Notes under the pieces: model-generated
Told to the model about the DNA's origin: nothing
The model's database searches: none
What the model saw: the letters and a program-made list of their open reading frames with translations, nothing else
Program-made: the position numbers and the translations under genes
In this document: in pieces, positions 31,676 through 40,611 of the stretch
Layout of the letters: every line of letters begins with the position of its first letter
How positions within the stretch are numbered: position 1 is the first letter of the stretch
Assembly (NCBI RefSeq): GCF_030408715.1
Contig: NZ_CP047202.1
Coordinates: 372,001 to 436,000, forward strand
Length of the DNA stretch: 64,000 nt
DNA from: Corynebacterium confusum
GTDB taxonomy: Bacteria > Actinomycetota > Actinomycetes > Mycobacteriales > Mycobacteriaceae
Direction: 5' to 3'

Positions 31676-32337
31676 GCAACCTTAAGCTAGACGTCCAGAC
31701 CGCTGAGGGTAAGACCAACGGCTCCGTGGAGCTGCCGGCTGAAATCTTTGACACCGAGGCATCCATCGCTTTGATGCACCAGGTCGTTACCGCTCAGCTG
31801 GCTGGCGCCCGTCAGGGCACCCACGCCACCAAGACCCGCGGCGATGTCCGCGGCGGTGGCCGCAAGCCGTTCCGCCAGAAGGGCACCGGCCGAGCTCGTC
31901 AGGGCTCCATCCGTGCCCCGCACTACACTGGCGGCGGCACCGTGCACGGTCCGCAGCCGCGTAACTACGCGCAGCGCACCCCGAAGAAGATGATCAAGGC
32001 TGCTCTCTTTGGCGCACTGTCCGACCGTGCTCGCAACGAGCGCATCCACGTCATCGAAGAACTGGTTCCGGGCCAGAAGCCGTCCACCAAGTCGGCTAAG
32101 GCCTTCCTCGAGCGCCTGACCGACCGCAAGAACGTGCTGCTGGTCATCGGCCGCGAGGACCTGAACGCTCGCCGCAGCGCCAACAACCTGGAAAACGTCC
32201 ACATCCTGGACGCTGGCCAGCTGAACACCTACGACGTCCTGAACGCGGACGACGTTGTGTTCTCCGTTGAGGCTCTGCATACCTTCGTCAACCGTGTCAA
32301 CGGCACTGACGAGGCCAAGGAGGTCAACAATGGCTAA
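31672..32337 (+). CDS. rplD: 50S ribosomal protein L4
   Basis: Encodes 221 aa. L4 lines the exit tunnel through its basic loop ([20 protein letters not shown]) and in some bacteria regulates the S10 operon. It overlaps rplC and rplW. Confidence 0.97.
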   Translation: MSNLKLDVQTAEGKTNGSVELPAEIFDTEASIALMHQVVTAQLAGARQGTHATKTRGDVRGGGRKPFRQKGTGRARQGSIRAPHYTGGGTVHGPQPRNYAQRTPKKMIKAALFGALSDRARNERIHVIEELVPGQKPSTKSAKAFLERLTDRKNVLLVIGREDLNARRSANNLENVHILDAGQLNTYDVLNADDVVFSVEALHTFVNRVNGTDEAKEVNNG

Positions 32338-32632
32338 GACCGTTAACCCGCGCGATATCATCATCGCCCCGGTCGTCTCTGAAAAGTCCTACGGCCTGAT
32401 GGAGCAGAACGTCTACACGTTCTTCGTCGCCAAGGACTCCAACAAGACCCAAATCAAAGATGCCGTAGAGCAGATCTTCGGCGTGAAGGTCGACTCCGTC
32501 AACACCGTTAACCGCGAGGGTAAGCTGAAGCGCACCCGCACCGGTTTCGGCCGACGCAAGTCCACCAAGCGCGCCTACGTGACGCTCCGTGAGGGCAGCG
32601 ACTCCATCGACATCTTCGGCGCTGGCGCCTAA
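32330..32632 (+). CDS. rplW: 50S ribosomal protein L23
   Basis: Encodes 100 aa. L23 sits at the tunnel exit and docks trigger factor and SRP. The ATG at 32330 overlaps the end of rplD by eight bases; a start further upstream would lie inside rplD. Confidence 0.96.
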   Translation: MAKTVNPRDIIIAPVVSEKSYGLMEQNVYTFFVAKDSNKTQIKDAVEQIFGVKVDSVNTVNREGKLKRTRTGFGRRKSTKRAYVTLREGSDSIDIFGAGA

Positions 32633-32660
32633 GAGGAAAGTCGAGAAGTAAGGAAGAATT

Positions 32661-33497
32661 ATGGCTATTCGTAAATACAAGCCGACAACTCCGGGTCGCC
32701 GCGCATCCTCCGTGTCTAAGTTCGAGGAAATCACTCGTTCTACTCCGGAGAAGTCCCTGCTGCGTCCCCTGAGCAAGACCGGCGGCCGTAACAACTACGG
32801 TCGCATCACCACCCGCCACATCGGCGGTGGCCACAAGCGCCGTTACCGTCTGATCGACTTCCGTCGTAACGACAAGGACGGCATCCCGGCAAAGGTCGCT
32901 CACATCGAGTACGACCCGAACCGCACCGCAAACATCGCTCTGCTCCACTACGTGGACGGCGAGAAGCGCTACATCATCGCACCGAAGGGCCTGAAGCAAG
33001 GCACCATGGTCGACTCTGGCGCCAACGCCGATATCAAGACCGGTAACAACTTGCCGCTGCGCAACATCCCGACCGGTACCATCATCCACGCTGTAGAGCT
33101 GAAGCCGGGTGCCGGCGCTAAGCTGGCCCGCTCCGCTGGTGCTTCCATCCAGCTGCTGGGTAAGGAAGGCAAGTACGCAGTCCTGCGTATGCCGTCTTCC
33201 GAAATCCGCCGCGTGGACATCCGCTGCCGCGCTACCGTCGGTGAGGTCGGCAACGCTGACCAGATGAACATCCGTTGGGGCAAGGCCGGCCGTCTGCGTT
33301 GGAAGGGCGTTCGCCCGACCGTCCGTGGTGTTGTTATGAACCCGGTCGACCACCCGCACGGTGGTGGTGAGGGTAAGACTTCCGGTGGTCGCCACCCGGT
33401 TTCCCCGTGGGGCCAGAAGGAAGGCCGTACCCGCAACCCGAACCGTTACTCCAACAACATGATCGTGCGCCGTCGTCGCCCGAACAAGAAGCGCTAA
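32661..33497 (+). CDS. rplB: 50S ribosomal protein L2
   Basis: Encodes 278 aa. L2 is needed for subunit joining and peptidyl transfer. The conserved [12 protein letters not shown] block with the functional His is intact. The start follows GTAAGGAAG. Confidence 0.97.
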   Translation: MAIRKYKPTTPGRRASSVSKFEEITRSTPEKSLLRPLSKTGGRNNYGRITTRHIGGGHKRRYRLIDFRRNDKDGIPAKVAHIEYDPNRTANIALLHYVDGEKRYIIAPKGLKQGTMVDSGANADIKTGNNLPLRNIPTGTIIHAVELKPGAGAKLARSAGASIQLLGKEGKYAVLRMPSSEIRRVDIRCRATVGEVGNADQMNIRWGKAGRLRWKGVRPTVRGVVMNPVDHPHGGGEGKTSGGRHPVSPWGQKEGRTRNPNRYSNNMIVRRRRPNKKR

Positions 33498-33509
33498 GAG
33501 GAGGTAAAA

Positions 33510-33788
33510 ATGCCACGCAGCCTAAAGAAGGGCCCCTTCGTCGATGAGCACCTCCTCAACAAGGTAGATGCTCAGAACGAGGCAGGCACCAAGCAGGTCA
33601 TCAAGACCTGGTCCCGCCGTTCGACCATTTTGCCGGACTTCATTGGCCACACCTTCGCCGTCCACGACGGCCGGAAGCATGTGCCGGTGTTTGTCGACGA
33701 CTCCATGGTCGGCCACAAACTGGGCGAGTTCGCCCCCACCAAGACCTTTAAGGGTCACGTCAAGGATGACAAGAAGGGACGTCGATAA
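33510..33788 (+). CDS. rpsS: 30S ribosomal protein S19
   Basis: Encodes 92 aa, starting [16 protein letters not shown], a 30S head protein that partners S13. It is preceded by GAGGAGG. Confidence 0.97.
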   Translation: MPRSLKKGPFVDEHLLNKVDAQNEAGTKQVIKTWSRRSTILPDFIGHTFAVHDGRKHVPVFVDDSMVGHKLGEFAPTKTFKGHVKDDKKGRR

Positions 33789-33791
33789 GCG

Positions 33792-34154
33792 ATGAGTGAC
33801 ACCATCACCAACGCCAGCGCTACGGCCCGTTACGTCCGCGTAACCCCGATGAAGGCGCGCCGCGTTATCGACTTGGTACGCGGTAAGTCCGTATCCGAGG
33901 CACTGGCTATCCTGAAGTACGCCCCGCAGGGCGCTGCTAAGCCGGTCGCTAAGGTCGTTGCCTCGGCCGCTGCTAACGCTGAGAACAACTTCGGGCTCGA
34001 CCCGAAGACCCTGGTCATCTCCGAGGCTTACGCCAACGAGGGTCCGACCATGCGTCGTTTCCAGCCGCGCGCCCAGGGCCGCGCATTCATGATCCGTAAG
34101 CGCACCAGCCACATCACCGTGGTGGTCGAGAGCCAGCAGGAAGGGGCCAAGTAA
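33792..34154 (+). CDS. rplV: 50S ribosomal protein L22
   Basis: Encodes 120 aa. L22 contacts all 23S domains and lines the tunnel through its beta hairpin ([20 protein letters not shown]); no insertion or deletion of the kind linked to macrolide resistance is seen. It ends one base into rpsC. Confidence 0.97.
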   Translation: MSDTITNASATARYVRVTPMKARRVIDLVRGKSVSEALAILKYAPQGAAKPVAKVVASAAANAENNFGLDPKTLVISEAYANEGPTMRRFQPRAQGRAFMIRKRTSHITVVVESQQEGAK

Positions 34155-34900
34155 TGGGCCAGAAAATCCATCCTCACGGCCTACGTTTGGGCATCACTTC
34201 CGACTGGAAGACCCACTGGTACGCCGATAAGGACGACTACGCAAAGTACGTAGCCGAAGACATCAAGATCCGCGAGTACCTGTCGACGGGTCTCGAGCGC
34301 GCCGGCATCGCCGACGTCGTCATCGAGCGCACCCGTGACCGCGTCCGCGTCGACATTCACACCGCCCGCCCGGGCATCGTGATCGGTCGCCGCGGTGCTG
34401 AGGCCGACCGCATCCGCCGTGGGCTGGAAAAGCTCACCGGCAAGATGGTTGCCCTCAACATTCTCGAGGTCAAGCAGGTCGACGCCAACGCCACCTTGGT
34501 TGCTCAGTCCATCGCTGAGCAGCTGGTCAACCGCGTTGCTTTCCGCCGCGCTATGCGCAAGGCTATCCAGTCCGCTATGCGCCAGCCGCAGGTCAAGGGC
34601 ATCAAGGTCCTCTGCTCTGGTCGTCTGGGCGGCGCTGAGATGTCCCGCACCGAGCGCTACCACGAAGGCCGCGTTCCGCTGCACACCCTGCGTGCGGAAA
34701 TCGACTACGGCACCGCAGAGGCCCACACCACCTTCGGCCGCATCGGCATTAAGGTGTGGATCTACAAGGGTGACGTTGTCGGCGGCGTACGCGAATCCGA
34801 ACTGAACGCTCCGGCGCAGGGCCGCGGCCGCGACCGTGGTGGTCGTTCCCGCCGCGGCGGCCAGCGCCGTCAGCGCGCACAGCAGAAGCAGGAGGGCTAA
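34154..34900 (+). CDS. rpsC: 30S ribosomal protein S3
   Basis: Encodes 248 aa. S3 forms part of the mRNA entry site. The N-terminal KH domain carries [16 protein letters not shown]. The C-terminal tail is Arg/Gly-rich, as in actinobacteria. Confidence 0.97.
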   Translation: MGQKIHPHGLRLGITSDWKTHWYADKDDYAKYVAEDIKIREYLSTGLERAGIADVVIERTRDRVRVDIHTARPGIVIGRRGAEADRIRRGLEKLTGKMVALNILEVKQVDANATLVAQSIAEQLVNRVAFRRAMRKAIQSAMRQPQVKGIKVLCSGRLGGAEMSRTERYHEGRVPLHTLRAEIDYGTAEAHTTFGRIGIKVWIYKGDVVGGVRESELNAPAQGRGRDRGGRSRRGGQRRQRAQQKQEG

Positions 34901-34903
34901 TCC

Positions 34904-35320
34904 ATGCTGATTCCTAAGCGCGTCAAGTACCGTCGTCAGCACCGCCCGGGTCGGCGCGGTGTCTCCAAGGGCGGTAACCGCATCAACTTCGGTGATTACG
35001 CCATCCAGGCTCTGGAGCCGGCGTACATCACCAACCGTCAGATTGAGGCCGCACGTATTGCCATTAACCGTCACGTCAAGCGCGGTGGCAAGGTGTGGAT
35101 CAACATCTTCCCGGACCGTCCGTTGACCCAGAAGCCGCTCGGCGTTCGTATGGGTTCCGGTAAGGGCCCGGTCGAGAAGTGGGTGGCTAACGTCAAGCCG
35201 GGCCGCGTTCTTTTCGAGATGAGCTACCCGAACGAGGCCACCGCTATTGAGGCTCTGCGCCGTGCCGGCCAGAAGCTTCCGTGCAAGGTCCGCATCATCA
35301 AGAAGGAGGACCAGTTCTAA
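34904..35320 (+). CDS. rplP: 50S ribosomal protein L16
   Basis: Encodes 138 aa. L16 lies near the A site of the 50S subunit. The family motif [14 protein letters not shown] is present. It overlaps rpmC by one base (TAATG). Confidence 0.97.
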   Translation: MLIPKRVKYRRQHRPGRRGVSKGGNRINFGDYAIQALEPAYITNRQIEAARIAINRHVKRGGKVWINIFPDRPLTQKPLGVRMGSGKGPVEKWVANVKPGRVLFEMSYPNEATAIEALRRAGQKLPCKVRIIKKEDQF

Positions 35321-35550
35321 TGGCTACCGGTACCCCCGCCCACGAGTTCCGCGAACTCGACAACTCTGAGCTGGAAAACCGCCTGAAGGATGCGAAGGAA
35401 GAGCTGTTCAACCTCCGTTTCCAGAAGGCTACTGGCCAGCTGACCAACAACCGCCGCGTCAGCGTTGTAAAGCGCGACATCGCCCGCATTTACACCGTTC
35501 TGCGTGAGCGCGAGTTGGGCCTGTCCGTTGCTCCGGGAGCTGAGGCTTAA
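35320..35550 (+). CDS. rpmC: 50S ribosomal protein L29
   Basis: Encodes 76 aa. A helical protein at the tunnel exit, with the core motif [14 protein letters not shown]. The ATG at 35320 overlaps the rplP stop, and upstream starts would lie inside rplP. Confidence 0.96.
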   Translation: MATGTPAHEFRELDNSELENRLKDAKEELFNLRFQKATGQLTNNRRVSVVKRDIARIYTVLRERELGLSVAPGAEA

Positions 35551-35552
35551 TT

Positions 35553-35861
35553 ATGAGTGAGGCAAACGTGACTGAATCCAAGAAGCAACCGACTCCGAAG
35601 AAGGAGAAGGAAAAGGGCGCCCGCAAGGTCCGCACCGGCTACGTGGTTTCTGACAAGATGCAGAAGACTATTGTCGTCGAGCTTGAAGACCGCAAGCAGC
35701 ACGCCCTGTACGGCAAAATCATGCGCTCCAACTCCAAGGTGAAGGCGCACGACGAAGACGAGATCGCCGGCGTCGGCGACCGCGTCCGCATCGCCGAGAC
35801 CCGCCCGCTGTCCAAGGACAAGCACTTCCGTCTCGTCGAGATCGTCGAGAAGGCTAAGTAA
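35553..35861 (+). CDS. rpsQ: 30S ribosomal protein S17
   Basis: Encodes 102 aa. S17 binds the 5' domain of 16S rRNA. An N-terminal Lys-rich extension (about 25 residues) precedes the OB-fold core ([17 protein letters not shown]), as is common in the genus. Last gene of the S10 operon, followed by a terminator. Confidence 0.96.
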   Translation: MSEANVTESKKQPTPKKEKEKGARKVRTGYVVSDKMQKTIVVELEDRKQHALYGKIMRSNSKVKAHDEDEIAGVGDRVRIAETRPLSKDKHFRLVEIVEKAK

Positions 35862-35892
35862 AAACTAGCCCTTTCGCGATGAAGCGATTAAG

Positions 35893-35928
35893 GCCCGCAG
35901 CAACCATCTGGTTGGCTGCGGGCTTTTT
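35893..35928 (+). terminator. Terminator of the S10 operon
   Basis: GCCCGCAGC-AACC pairs with GGTT-GGCTGCGGGC, followed by TTTTT. The 329 bases from 35862 to 36190 otherwise hold only regulatory sequence. Confidence 0.92.
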
Positions 35929-36099
35929 CTATGTCCCGCCGCCGCACCAGCGCAAACAGGCCGGCGGCGTATTGCAGAATGAAAAGATGAGAGATTTGAG
36001 TTAAGGGGCCGGCATGTGGTTGAATATTGGGGTTGCTAAAAGCTTGGTCGGCGCGCGGTGCGTTCCGAACCGCAGCCCCGAGACCCCTCGACATGTTCG

Positions 36100-36128
36100 T
36101 TGTAAGGCTTTAGCTCCAATCATGTAAG
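36100..36128 (+). promoter_or_regulatory. Candidate promoter of the spc operon
   Basis: TTGTAA (36100-36105) and TGTAAG (36123-36128) are spaced by 17 bases, 62 bases upstream of rplN. The operon needs its own promoter because a strong terminator separates it from rpsQ. Confidence 0.45.
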
Positions 36129-36190
36129 TAGACCAGGTGTGGCAAGGACGGAAATCTTGTCCCACGTTAATCCAGGTCAGGAGACCCATA

Positions 36191-36559
36191 GTGATTCAGC
36201 AAGAATCGCGCCTGCGCGTCGCCGATAACTCGGGTGCACGAGAGCTGCTCGTCATCCGTCCCCTCGGCGGCTCCGTACGTCGCTTCGCTGGCATCGGTGA
36301 CGTTGTCGTCGCCACTGTCAAGGAGGCCGTACCAGGCGGAAACGTTAAAGAAGGTGACATCGTCAAGGCTGTCATCGTCCGTGCCAAGAAGGAAACCCGT
36401 CGTCCGGACGGCTCCTACATCCGCTTTGATGAGAACGCTGCTGTCATCCTGAAGGGTGAGAGCGAGCCTCGCGGTACCCGTATCTTCGGGCCGGTTGCTC
36501 GTGAGCTGCGTGACAAGCGCTTCATGCGCATCGTTTCTCTCGCCCCGGAGGTGATCTAG
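36191..36559 (+). CDS. rplN: 50S ribosomal protein L14
   Basis: Encodes 122 aa. L14 contributes to the intersubunit bridge. The start is GTG at 36191 ([16 protein letters not shown]), preceded by CAGGAGACC. First gene of the spc operon. Confidence 0.96.
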   Translation: MIQQESRLRVADNSGARELLVIRPLGGSVRRFAGIGDVVVATVKEAVPGGNVKEGDIVKAVIVRAKKETRRPDGSYIRFDENAAVILKGESEPRGTRIFGPVARELRDKRFMRIVSLAPEVI

Positions 36560-36563
36560 TCTT

Positions 36564-36878
36564 ATGAAGATTCATAAGGGAGATATGGTCGTTGTCATCT
36601 CGGGCCCGGATAAGGGTGCCCAGGGCAAGGTCATCGAGGCATACCCGAAGCGCGAGAAGGTCCTCGTCGAGGGCGTCAACCGCATCAAGAAGCACGTCGC
36701 CAACTCCGCTACCGAGCGCGGTGCTGAGTCCGGCGGAATCGTGACCCAGGAGGCTCCGATCCACGTGTCCAACGTTGCGATCCTGGACTCCGAGGGCAAG
36801 CCGACCCGCGTGGGCTACCGTTTCGATGAAAACGGCAAGAAGGTCCGTATCGCGCGTAGCAACGGGAAGGACATCTAA
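36564..36878 (+). CDS. rplX: 50S ribosomal protein L24
   Basis: Encodes 104 aa. An early 50S assembly protein with a KOW motif ([19 protein letters not shown]). It is separated from rplE by two bases. Confidence 0.96.
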   Translation: MKIHKGDMVVVISGPDKGAQGKVIEAYPKREKVLVEGVNRIKKHVANSATERGAESGGIVTQEAPIHVSNVAILDSEGKPTRVGYRFDENGKKVRIARSNGKDI

Positions 36879-36880
36879 AC

Positions 36881-37432
36881 ATGAGCGAGAACTACACCCC
36901 GCGCCTGAAGGCGCGCTACCGCGACCAAATCAAGAACACCCTCAACGAGGAGTTCCACTACGACAACGTCATGCAGATTCCGGGCGTGACCAAGGTTGTG
37001 GTCAATATGGGCGTCGGCGACGCTGCCCGTGACTCCAAGCTGATCAACGGTGCACTGGACGACCTGGCCCTCATCACCGGCCAGAAGCCGCAGCTGCGCC
37101 GCGCACGCAAGTCCATCGCAAACTTCAAGCTGCGCGAGGGCATGCCGATCGGTGCCCGCGTCACCCTGCGTGGCGACCGCATGTGGGAGTTCCTGGACCG
37201 CCTGCTGACCATCGCGCTGCCGCGTATTCGTGACTTCCGCGGTCTGTCTGATCAGCAGTTCGACGGCCACGGCAACTACACCTTCGGCCTGTCCGAGCAG
37301 TCCATGTTCTACGAGATCGATATCGACAAGATCGATCGTCCGCGTGGTATGGACATCACCGTCGTGACCACCGCTACCAACGACGACGAGGGCCGCAAGC
37401 TCCTGCGCGAGCTGGGCTTCCCGTTCAAGTAA
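36881..37432 (+). CDS. rplE: 50S ribosomal protein L5
   Basis: Encodes 183 aa. L5 binds 5S rRNA and bridges to S13. In most bacteria rpsN or rpsH follows directly; here the operon is interrupted after rplE by a 12-kb block, as is known in Corynebacterium. Its terminator is split by an insertion sequence. Confidence 0.96.
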   Translation: MSENYTPRLKARYRDQIKNTLNEEFHYDNVMQIPGVTKVVVNMGVGDAARDSKLINGALDDLALITGQKPQLRRARKSIANFKLREGMPIGARVTLRGDRMWEFLDRLLTIALPRIRDFRGLSDQQFDGHGNYTFGLSEQSMFYEIDIDKIDRPRGMDITVVTTATNDDEGRKLLRELGFPFK

Positions 37433-37483
37433 GGTAGCAAGCCGAGCTCTCAGCCGAGCCAAGGCTAGGAACTCGCGCTAAGC

Positions 37484-37514
37484 AAGAACCCCGGCGGGTA
37501 CTCACACGAAGTAC
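37484..37514 (+). terminator. Left part of the rplE terminator, split by an IS
   Basis: The left arm AAGAACCCCGGCGGGTACT (37484-37502), loop CACACGA and the first five bases of the right arm (AGTAC) lie here. The rest of the right arm is at 38955-38968, beyond the IS. Rejoined, they make a 19-pair stem with one wobble and one mismatch. Confidence 0.85.
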
Positions 37515-37559
37515 TGAACTGCTCCCCATTAGTTGGACTGAGAAATCAGTTACCGATTA

Positions 37560-38059
37560 GTGGGGAGTAGTTTTTCATTGAGAGCTCGAAGTTCGCTGAG
37601 TGAGCATCAGCGGGAGCAATTGGTTGAAGTTTTTTTGCAAGGCATGGGCTATGGTGCCGCTGCTACTGCTCTTGGTGTCTCCAAATACGCCGCCCGTATG
37701 CTCTGTCGTCGGTTTAAGCTGCATGGCAGACTATGTCTTGTGGAAAAACCGACTAAGCCGCAGTATTAGTTCGAAATCAAGAATGAAGTTGTCCAACGCC
37801 ACCTTGCTGGTGAGACAGCGATGGATCTTGCGCGCGAGTTTGGCCTGTCATCAGAGCAGCTGGTCAGCGGGTGGTCGTGGAAATGGCGTAAAGGTGGCGA
37901 TGAGGAACTAAAACCGAAGCGGAAGGGCAGGCCCAAGCGCTCGGTCACGCCGAAGCCGCTCTCGGAGGAAGCGAAGCTGCGTCGTCAGATCGCACGGTTG
38001 GAAGCGGAAAACGCATATCTAAAAAATTGCGGAACTTGAGGAATCAGGGACACGCCTGA
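37560..38059 (+). pseudogene. IS3-family transposase OrfA, broken
   Basis: The helix-turn-helix protein OrfA is recognisable (LSEHQREQLVEVFLQGMGYG, then ETAMDLAREFGLSSEQLVSG, GDEELKPKRKGRPK, and the leucine-zipper segment LRRQIARLEAENAYLK). It is cut by an in-frame TAG at 37767-37769. A run of six A (38021-38026) where seven would keep the frame into the family C-terminus KKLRNLRNQGHA adds a second lesion. The start codon I give is not certain. Confidence 0.85.
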
Positions 38060-38061
38060 AG

Positions 38062-38917
38062 GTCCAGGCGATTGTCATCCTCAAGTCACGGCATCGTCTG
38101 CAATACCTTTGGATGCGGCAGGCATGCCGAGAGCACTGTTCTTCTGTCACCAGAAACGACTCAGCGAGCCGGATAAGCACGCTGCGCTCAAAGACGCGAT
38201 GCGGGAAAGTTTCGAGCGTGAAAAGCATCGCTACGACTACCGACGAGTGCTACTTGACCTGCGCAACCAGGGGTGGGTGGTCAATCACAAGCTCGTCTAC
38301 AAACTCACGTGCGAGATGGGGCTTCGAGCCAAGGTCCGCCAGCGCAGGCCATATGTTTCCTATAACGGGACGATCAGTCACATTGCCGACAACACACTTG
38401 ATCGCAAGTTCACCCCGATGAGCCAAATACCGTCTTTGTCAGCGACGTCACCGAGTTCAGGGTCGCAGGCCGCAAGGTCTACCTGTCACCGGTGATGGAT
38501 TTGAACGACCGTTCAATCGTTGCCCACACCGTGGCTACATCGCCGTCGACAGCGTTTACCGCCGATTCTTTAACTAAGACGATTAAAACGTGTGCGCCTG
38601 AGCCTGGGTGGATGATGCATACCGATCAAGGTTTCCAGTACCAGCATTCGTCCTGGCGCAACCTGATTCATGACAACGGTGGTGTTCAGTCGATGTCGCG
38701 TAAAGCCAACTGTTACGACAACGCGGTCATGGAGAATTTCTTCGGGCACTTAAAAACCGAGATGTACCACGGAGAAGTCTTCGACACCGTCGCAGAGTTC
38801 AACCAGGCGATCGACGAGTACATCCAGTGGTACAACGCCGAACGCATCCAACAACGACTCAAGGGTCTGACCCCGATGCAATATCGAAATCAGACCCTTG
38901 AAGCCCTAACCGCCTAG
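38062..38917 (+). pseudogene. IS3-family transposase OrfB, broken
   Basis: The DDE integrase-type transposase is present in three frames: VQAIVILKSRHRLQYL, then LDAAGMPRALFFCHQKRLS through TLDRKFTP, then DVTEF-like sequence through the end (MDLNDRSIVAHTVATS, MHTDQGFQY, NCYDNAVMENFFGHLKTE, YIQWYNAERIQ). Two single-base losses, near 38108 and 38419, explain the frame changes. The catalytic D, D and E positions can all be found, so the gene was functional recently. Confidence 0.85.
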
Positions 38918-38954
38918 AATTAAACCAGTCCAACTTTCGGGGGCCAGTTCATAC

Positions 38955-38968
38955 CGGCTGGGGTTCTT
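38955..38968 (+). terminator. Right part of the split rplE terminator
   Basis: CGGCTGGGGTTCTT completes the right arm of the hairpin whose left arm is at 37484-37502, and is followed by pyrimidine-rich CTCTGTCTTCTG. The region on to 39154 holds no gene that I can support. Confidence 0.8.
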
Positions 38969-39154
38969 CTCTGTCTTCTGTCTTTGTTGACTCCGCTTCG
39001 CTCTTTAGTTGACGCCCCCGTGCCACTGCGATACGTAGCAGAGTCCTGTGCGCTCTGCGGTGTATCCGAGATATAAGGTCGCTTAGAAAGCTGCATAGCC
39101 GCCTGCTGAGTGTCGGCGGCTGCTTACCGGCTACGGTCGCTGAGCTGGGCATAG

Positions 39155-39198
39155 AAAAGCTCCCGCAGTCACCGAGTTGGTGAGTACGGGAGCTTTAG
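39155..39198 (-). terminator. Terminator of the surface-protein gene
   Basis: AAAGCTCCCG pairs with CGGGAGCTTT, with an inner CACC/GGTG stem. On the minus strand it ends in CTTTTCT, correctly placed after the stop at 39218. Confidence 0.8.
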
Positions 39199-39217
39199 CG
39201 TTTACGGCTTCGCGTAA

Positions 39218-40255
39218 TTAGGCGAAGAACTTGCGACGGGCCACGAAGGCGGCGGCGCCTGCCATGGCGACGACGGCCAGCGCGATGAGGCCGCGTGCCA
39301 CAGTGTTGGAGCCGGTCTCAGCGGCCATGCCGCGCGGGGCGGTGGCGGTGTCCTGAGCGGTGCCGGCACTCTGGGCGCCGGCGTAGGCGGCCTCGTCCAG
39401 CTTGCCGCCCTGGGCGATGACCTCGTCCTTGTTAGCGGCCAAAAGTTCCTCGGAGGCCGCCTTTTCCTCTGCGGTCGGCTGCTCGTTCACGCGGGACTTG
39501 TCCTGGGTGTAGGTCTTGCCGTCCTGCATCAGGTACCAGGTCACGCCGCCGATGATGAGGGCTGCCGGCAGGGCCAGCCAAGCCAGTTTGGAGTAGTCCT
39601 TTTCTTCCTCCGCCTGCTGCTTGTTGTACTCGGCCAGCATGGCATCGGAAGCAGCGCGCATCTCGTCGGTGATCGGCTCGTTGACCTTGGCCGGATCGTC
39701 GACGTAGACGCCCTTGTCCTGGGTGGACTGGTACCAGGTCACGCCGTCCTTATCGGTGATTTCTGTCGGGAGCGGGATGCCTTCGTTGTCGCCGAGTTCC
39801 TCGCGTGCGGCGCGGTTGTCCAGCATCGCCTGGGAAGCAGCGCGCATCTCGTCGGTGACCGGCTCGTTGACCTTAGCCGGGTCGTCGACGTAGACGCCCT
39901 TGTCCTGGGCGGACTGGTACCAGGTGGTGCCCACTTCCTCGATGGTGGCCGGGCCGGGGATGCCCTCGTTTTCCGCGGGGGTGCCTTCTTCGCCGGCGTC
40001 ACCGGATTCGCCTTCGGAGGTGAAGTCGTTTTCTTCGCGCCACTCATTCAGGGCATTGTCGAGCTCGGTGCCGGTCAGTTCGGTGGCATCCTCGCCGAAA
40101 CCGGAGACGTACTTGCCCTCGGCGTTCTTGTAGTACTCCGTGCCGTCGACGGTGAGCGACATCGGGTTTTCCTGGGCCTGAGCGACGACGGTGCCGCCCA
40201 GGGTAAGAGCTGCGGCCAGGACGCCGGCGGTCAGGGTGCGGGTGAGCTTCTGCAT
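39218..40255 (-). CDS. Repeat-bearing surface protein with AETG-type sorting signal
   Basis: Encodes 345 aa. A Sec signal peptide covers residues 1-27 (cleavage after AQA). A repeat of about 40 residues (WYQS-QDKGVYVDDPAKVNEP-TDEMRAAS) occurs at about 106-145 and 165-207; a diverged copy is at 236-272 (TWYLMQDGKTYTQDKSRVNE) and a trace at 35-51 (GTEYYKNAEGKYVS). A hydrophobic segment at 224-243 precedes the third copy. The C-terminus is a sorting signal: AAETG (311-315), hydrophobic stretch 319-339, then RRKFFA. This replaces LPxTG with an LAxTG-like motif. A sortase gene lies just upstream on the same strand. I know no function for the repeat; adhesion or wall structure are possibilities. 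The Shine-Dalgarno AAGGAGA precedes the ATG. Confidence 0.8.
   Translation of the reverse strand: MQKLTRTLTAGVLAAALTLGGTVVAQAQENPMSLTVDGTEYYKNAEGKYVSGFGEDATELTGTELDNALNEWREENDFTSEGESGDAGEEGTPAENEGIPGPATIEEVGTTWYQSAQDKGVYVDDPAKVNEPVTDEMRAASQAMLDNRAAREELGDNEGIPLPTEITDKDGVTWYQSTQDKGVYVDDPAKVNEPITDEMRAASDAMLAEYNKQQAEEEKDYSKLAWLALPAALIIGGVTWYLMQDGKTYTQDKSRVNEQPTAEEKAASEELLAANKDEVIAQGGKLDEAAYAGAQSAGTAQDTATAPRGMAAETGSNTVARGLIALAVVAMAGAAAFVARRKFFA
39635..39940 (-). repeat. Two near-identical coding repeats in the surface protein gene
   Basis: The segments 39821-39940 and 39635-39763 are nearly identical in DNA as well as protein, so the duplication is recent relative to the diverged copy near 39440-39550. 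Confidence 0.8.
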
Positions 40256-40327
40256 GAGAGGTTCTCCTTGAGAGTGATGGGACTAGGCGCCAATTTCGAA
40301 TAGAGGACCATGGCGCCATCGAAACTG

Positions 40328-40358
40328 AGATTACCCCCCAATAGCCACTTTTGTCACA
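40328..40358 (-). promoter_or_regulatory. Candidate promoter of the surface-protein gene
   Basis: On the minus strand TGTGACA (40358-40352) and TAATCT (40333-40328) are spaced by 18 bases. Between them and the gene there is a ten-base palindrome ATGGCGCCAT (40309-40318) and a second GGCGCC (40286-40291), possible regulator sites. The whole gap 40256-40611 (356 bases) holds no gene I can support. Confidence 0.5.
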
Positions 40359-40611
40359 GGACGTAACAATTTTCTCTTCAGCAACTTTGAATACTTCGGC
40401 ACAATTTGGGGCCTAAAAGGGTAGACAGGGTTCGGAGTGAAAATGCCCGGGACTGGGTAAATCTCCAGCTAGGTAGTGGATCGAACAGCTTTCGGCGTGT
40501 AGAACCCGTATCGCCCCGGCGTAAAGGTATTATTTAAGGCCTCTTCCTTCGCTGGGGGTAAATTTCGGGGGTATAGATATTTACGCCGGTACGGGTCGCG
40601 GCGCGCTGCCG

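Larger units (their letters stand above)
37515..38951 (+). mobile_element. IS3-family insertion sequence (1437 bp)
   Basis: Imperfect terminal inverted repeats begin TGAACTG and share AGTTGGACT (37515-37539 and 38927-38951). A direct repeat TAC flanks the element (37512-37514 and 38952-38954), the 3-bp duplication typical of IS3. It encodes orfA and orfB of the IS3 type, but both are broken, so the copy cannot move by itself. It lies within the rplE terminator. Confidence 0.93.

Noticed and set aside
38021..38059. Programmed -1 frameshift in the IS3 element at the A run
   Set aside because: IS3 elements do use such slippage, but here the run is one A too short to keep OrfA in frame. Further single-base losses in OrfB and a TAG in OrfA show that the element is broken anyway.
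39634..39940. CRISPR-like direct repeats
   Set aside because: The repeats are coding, about 120 bases long and in frame within the surface protein; there are only two near-identical copies. No CRISPR array was seen anywhere in the window.
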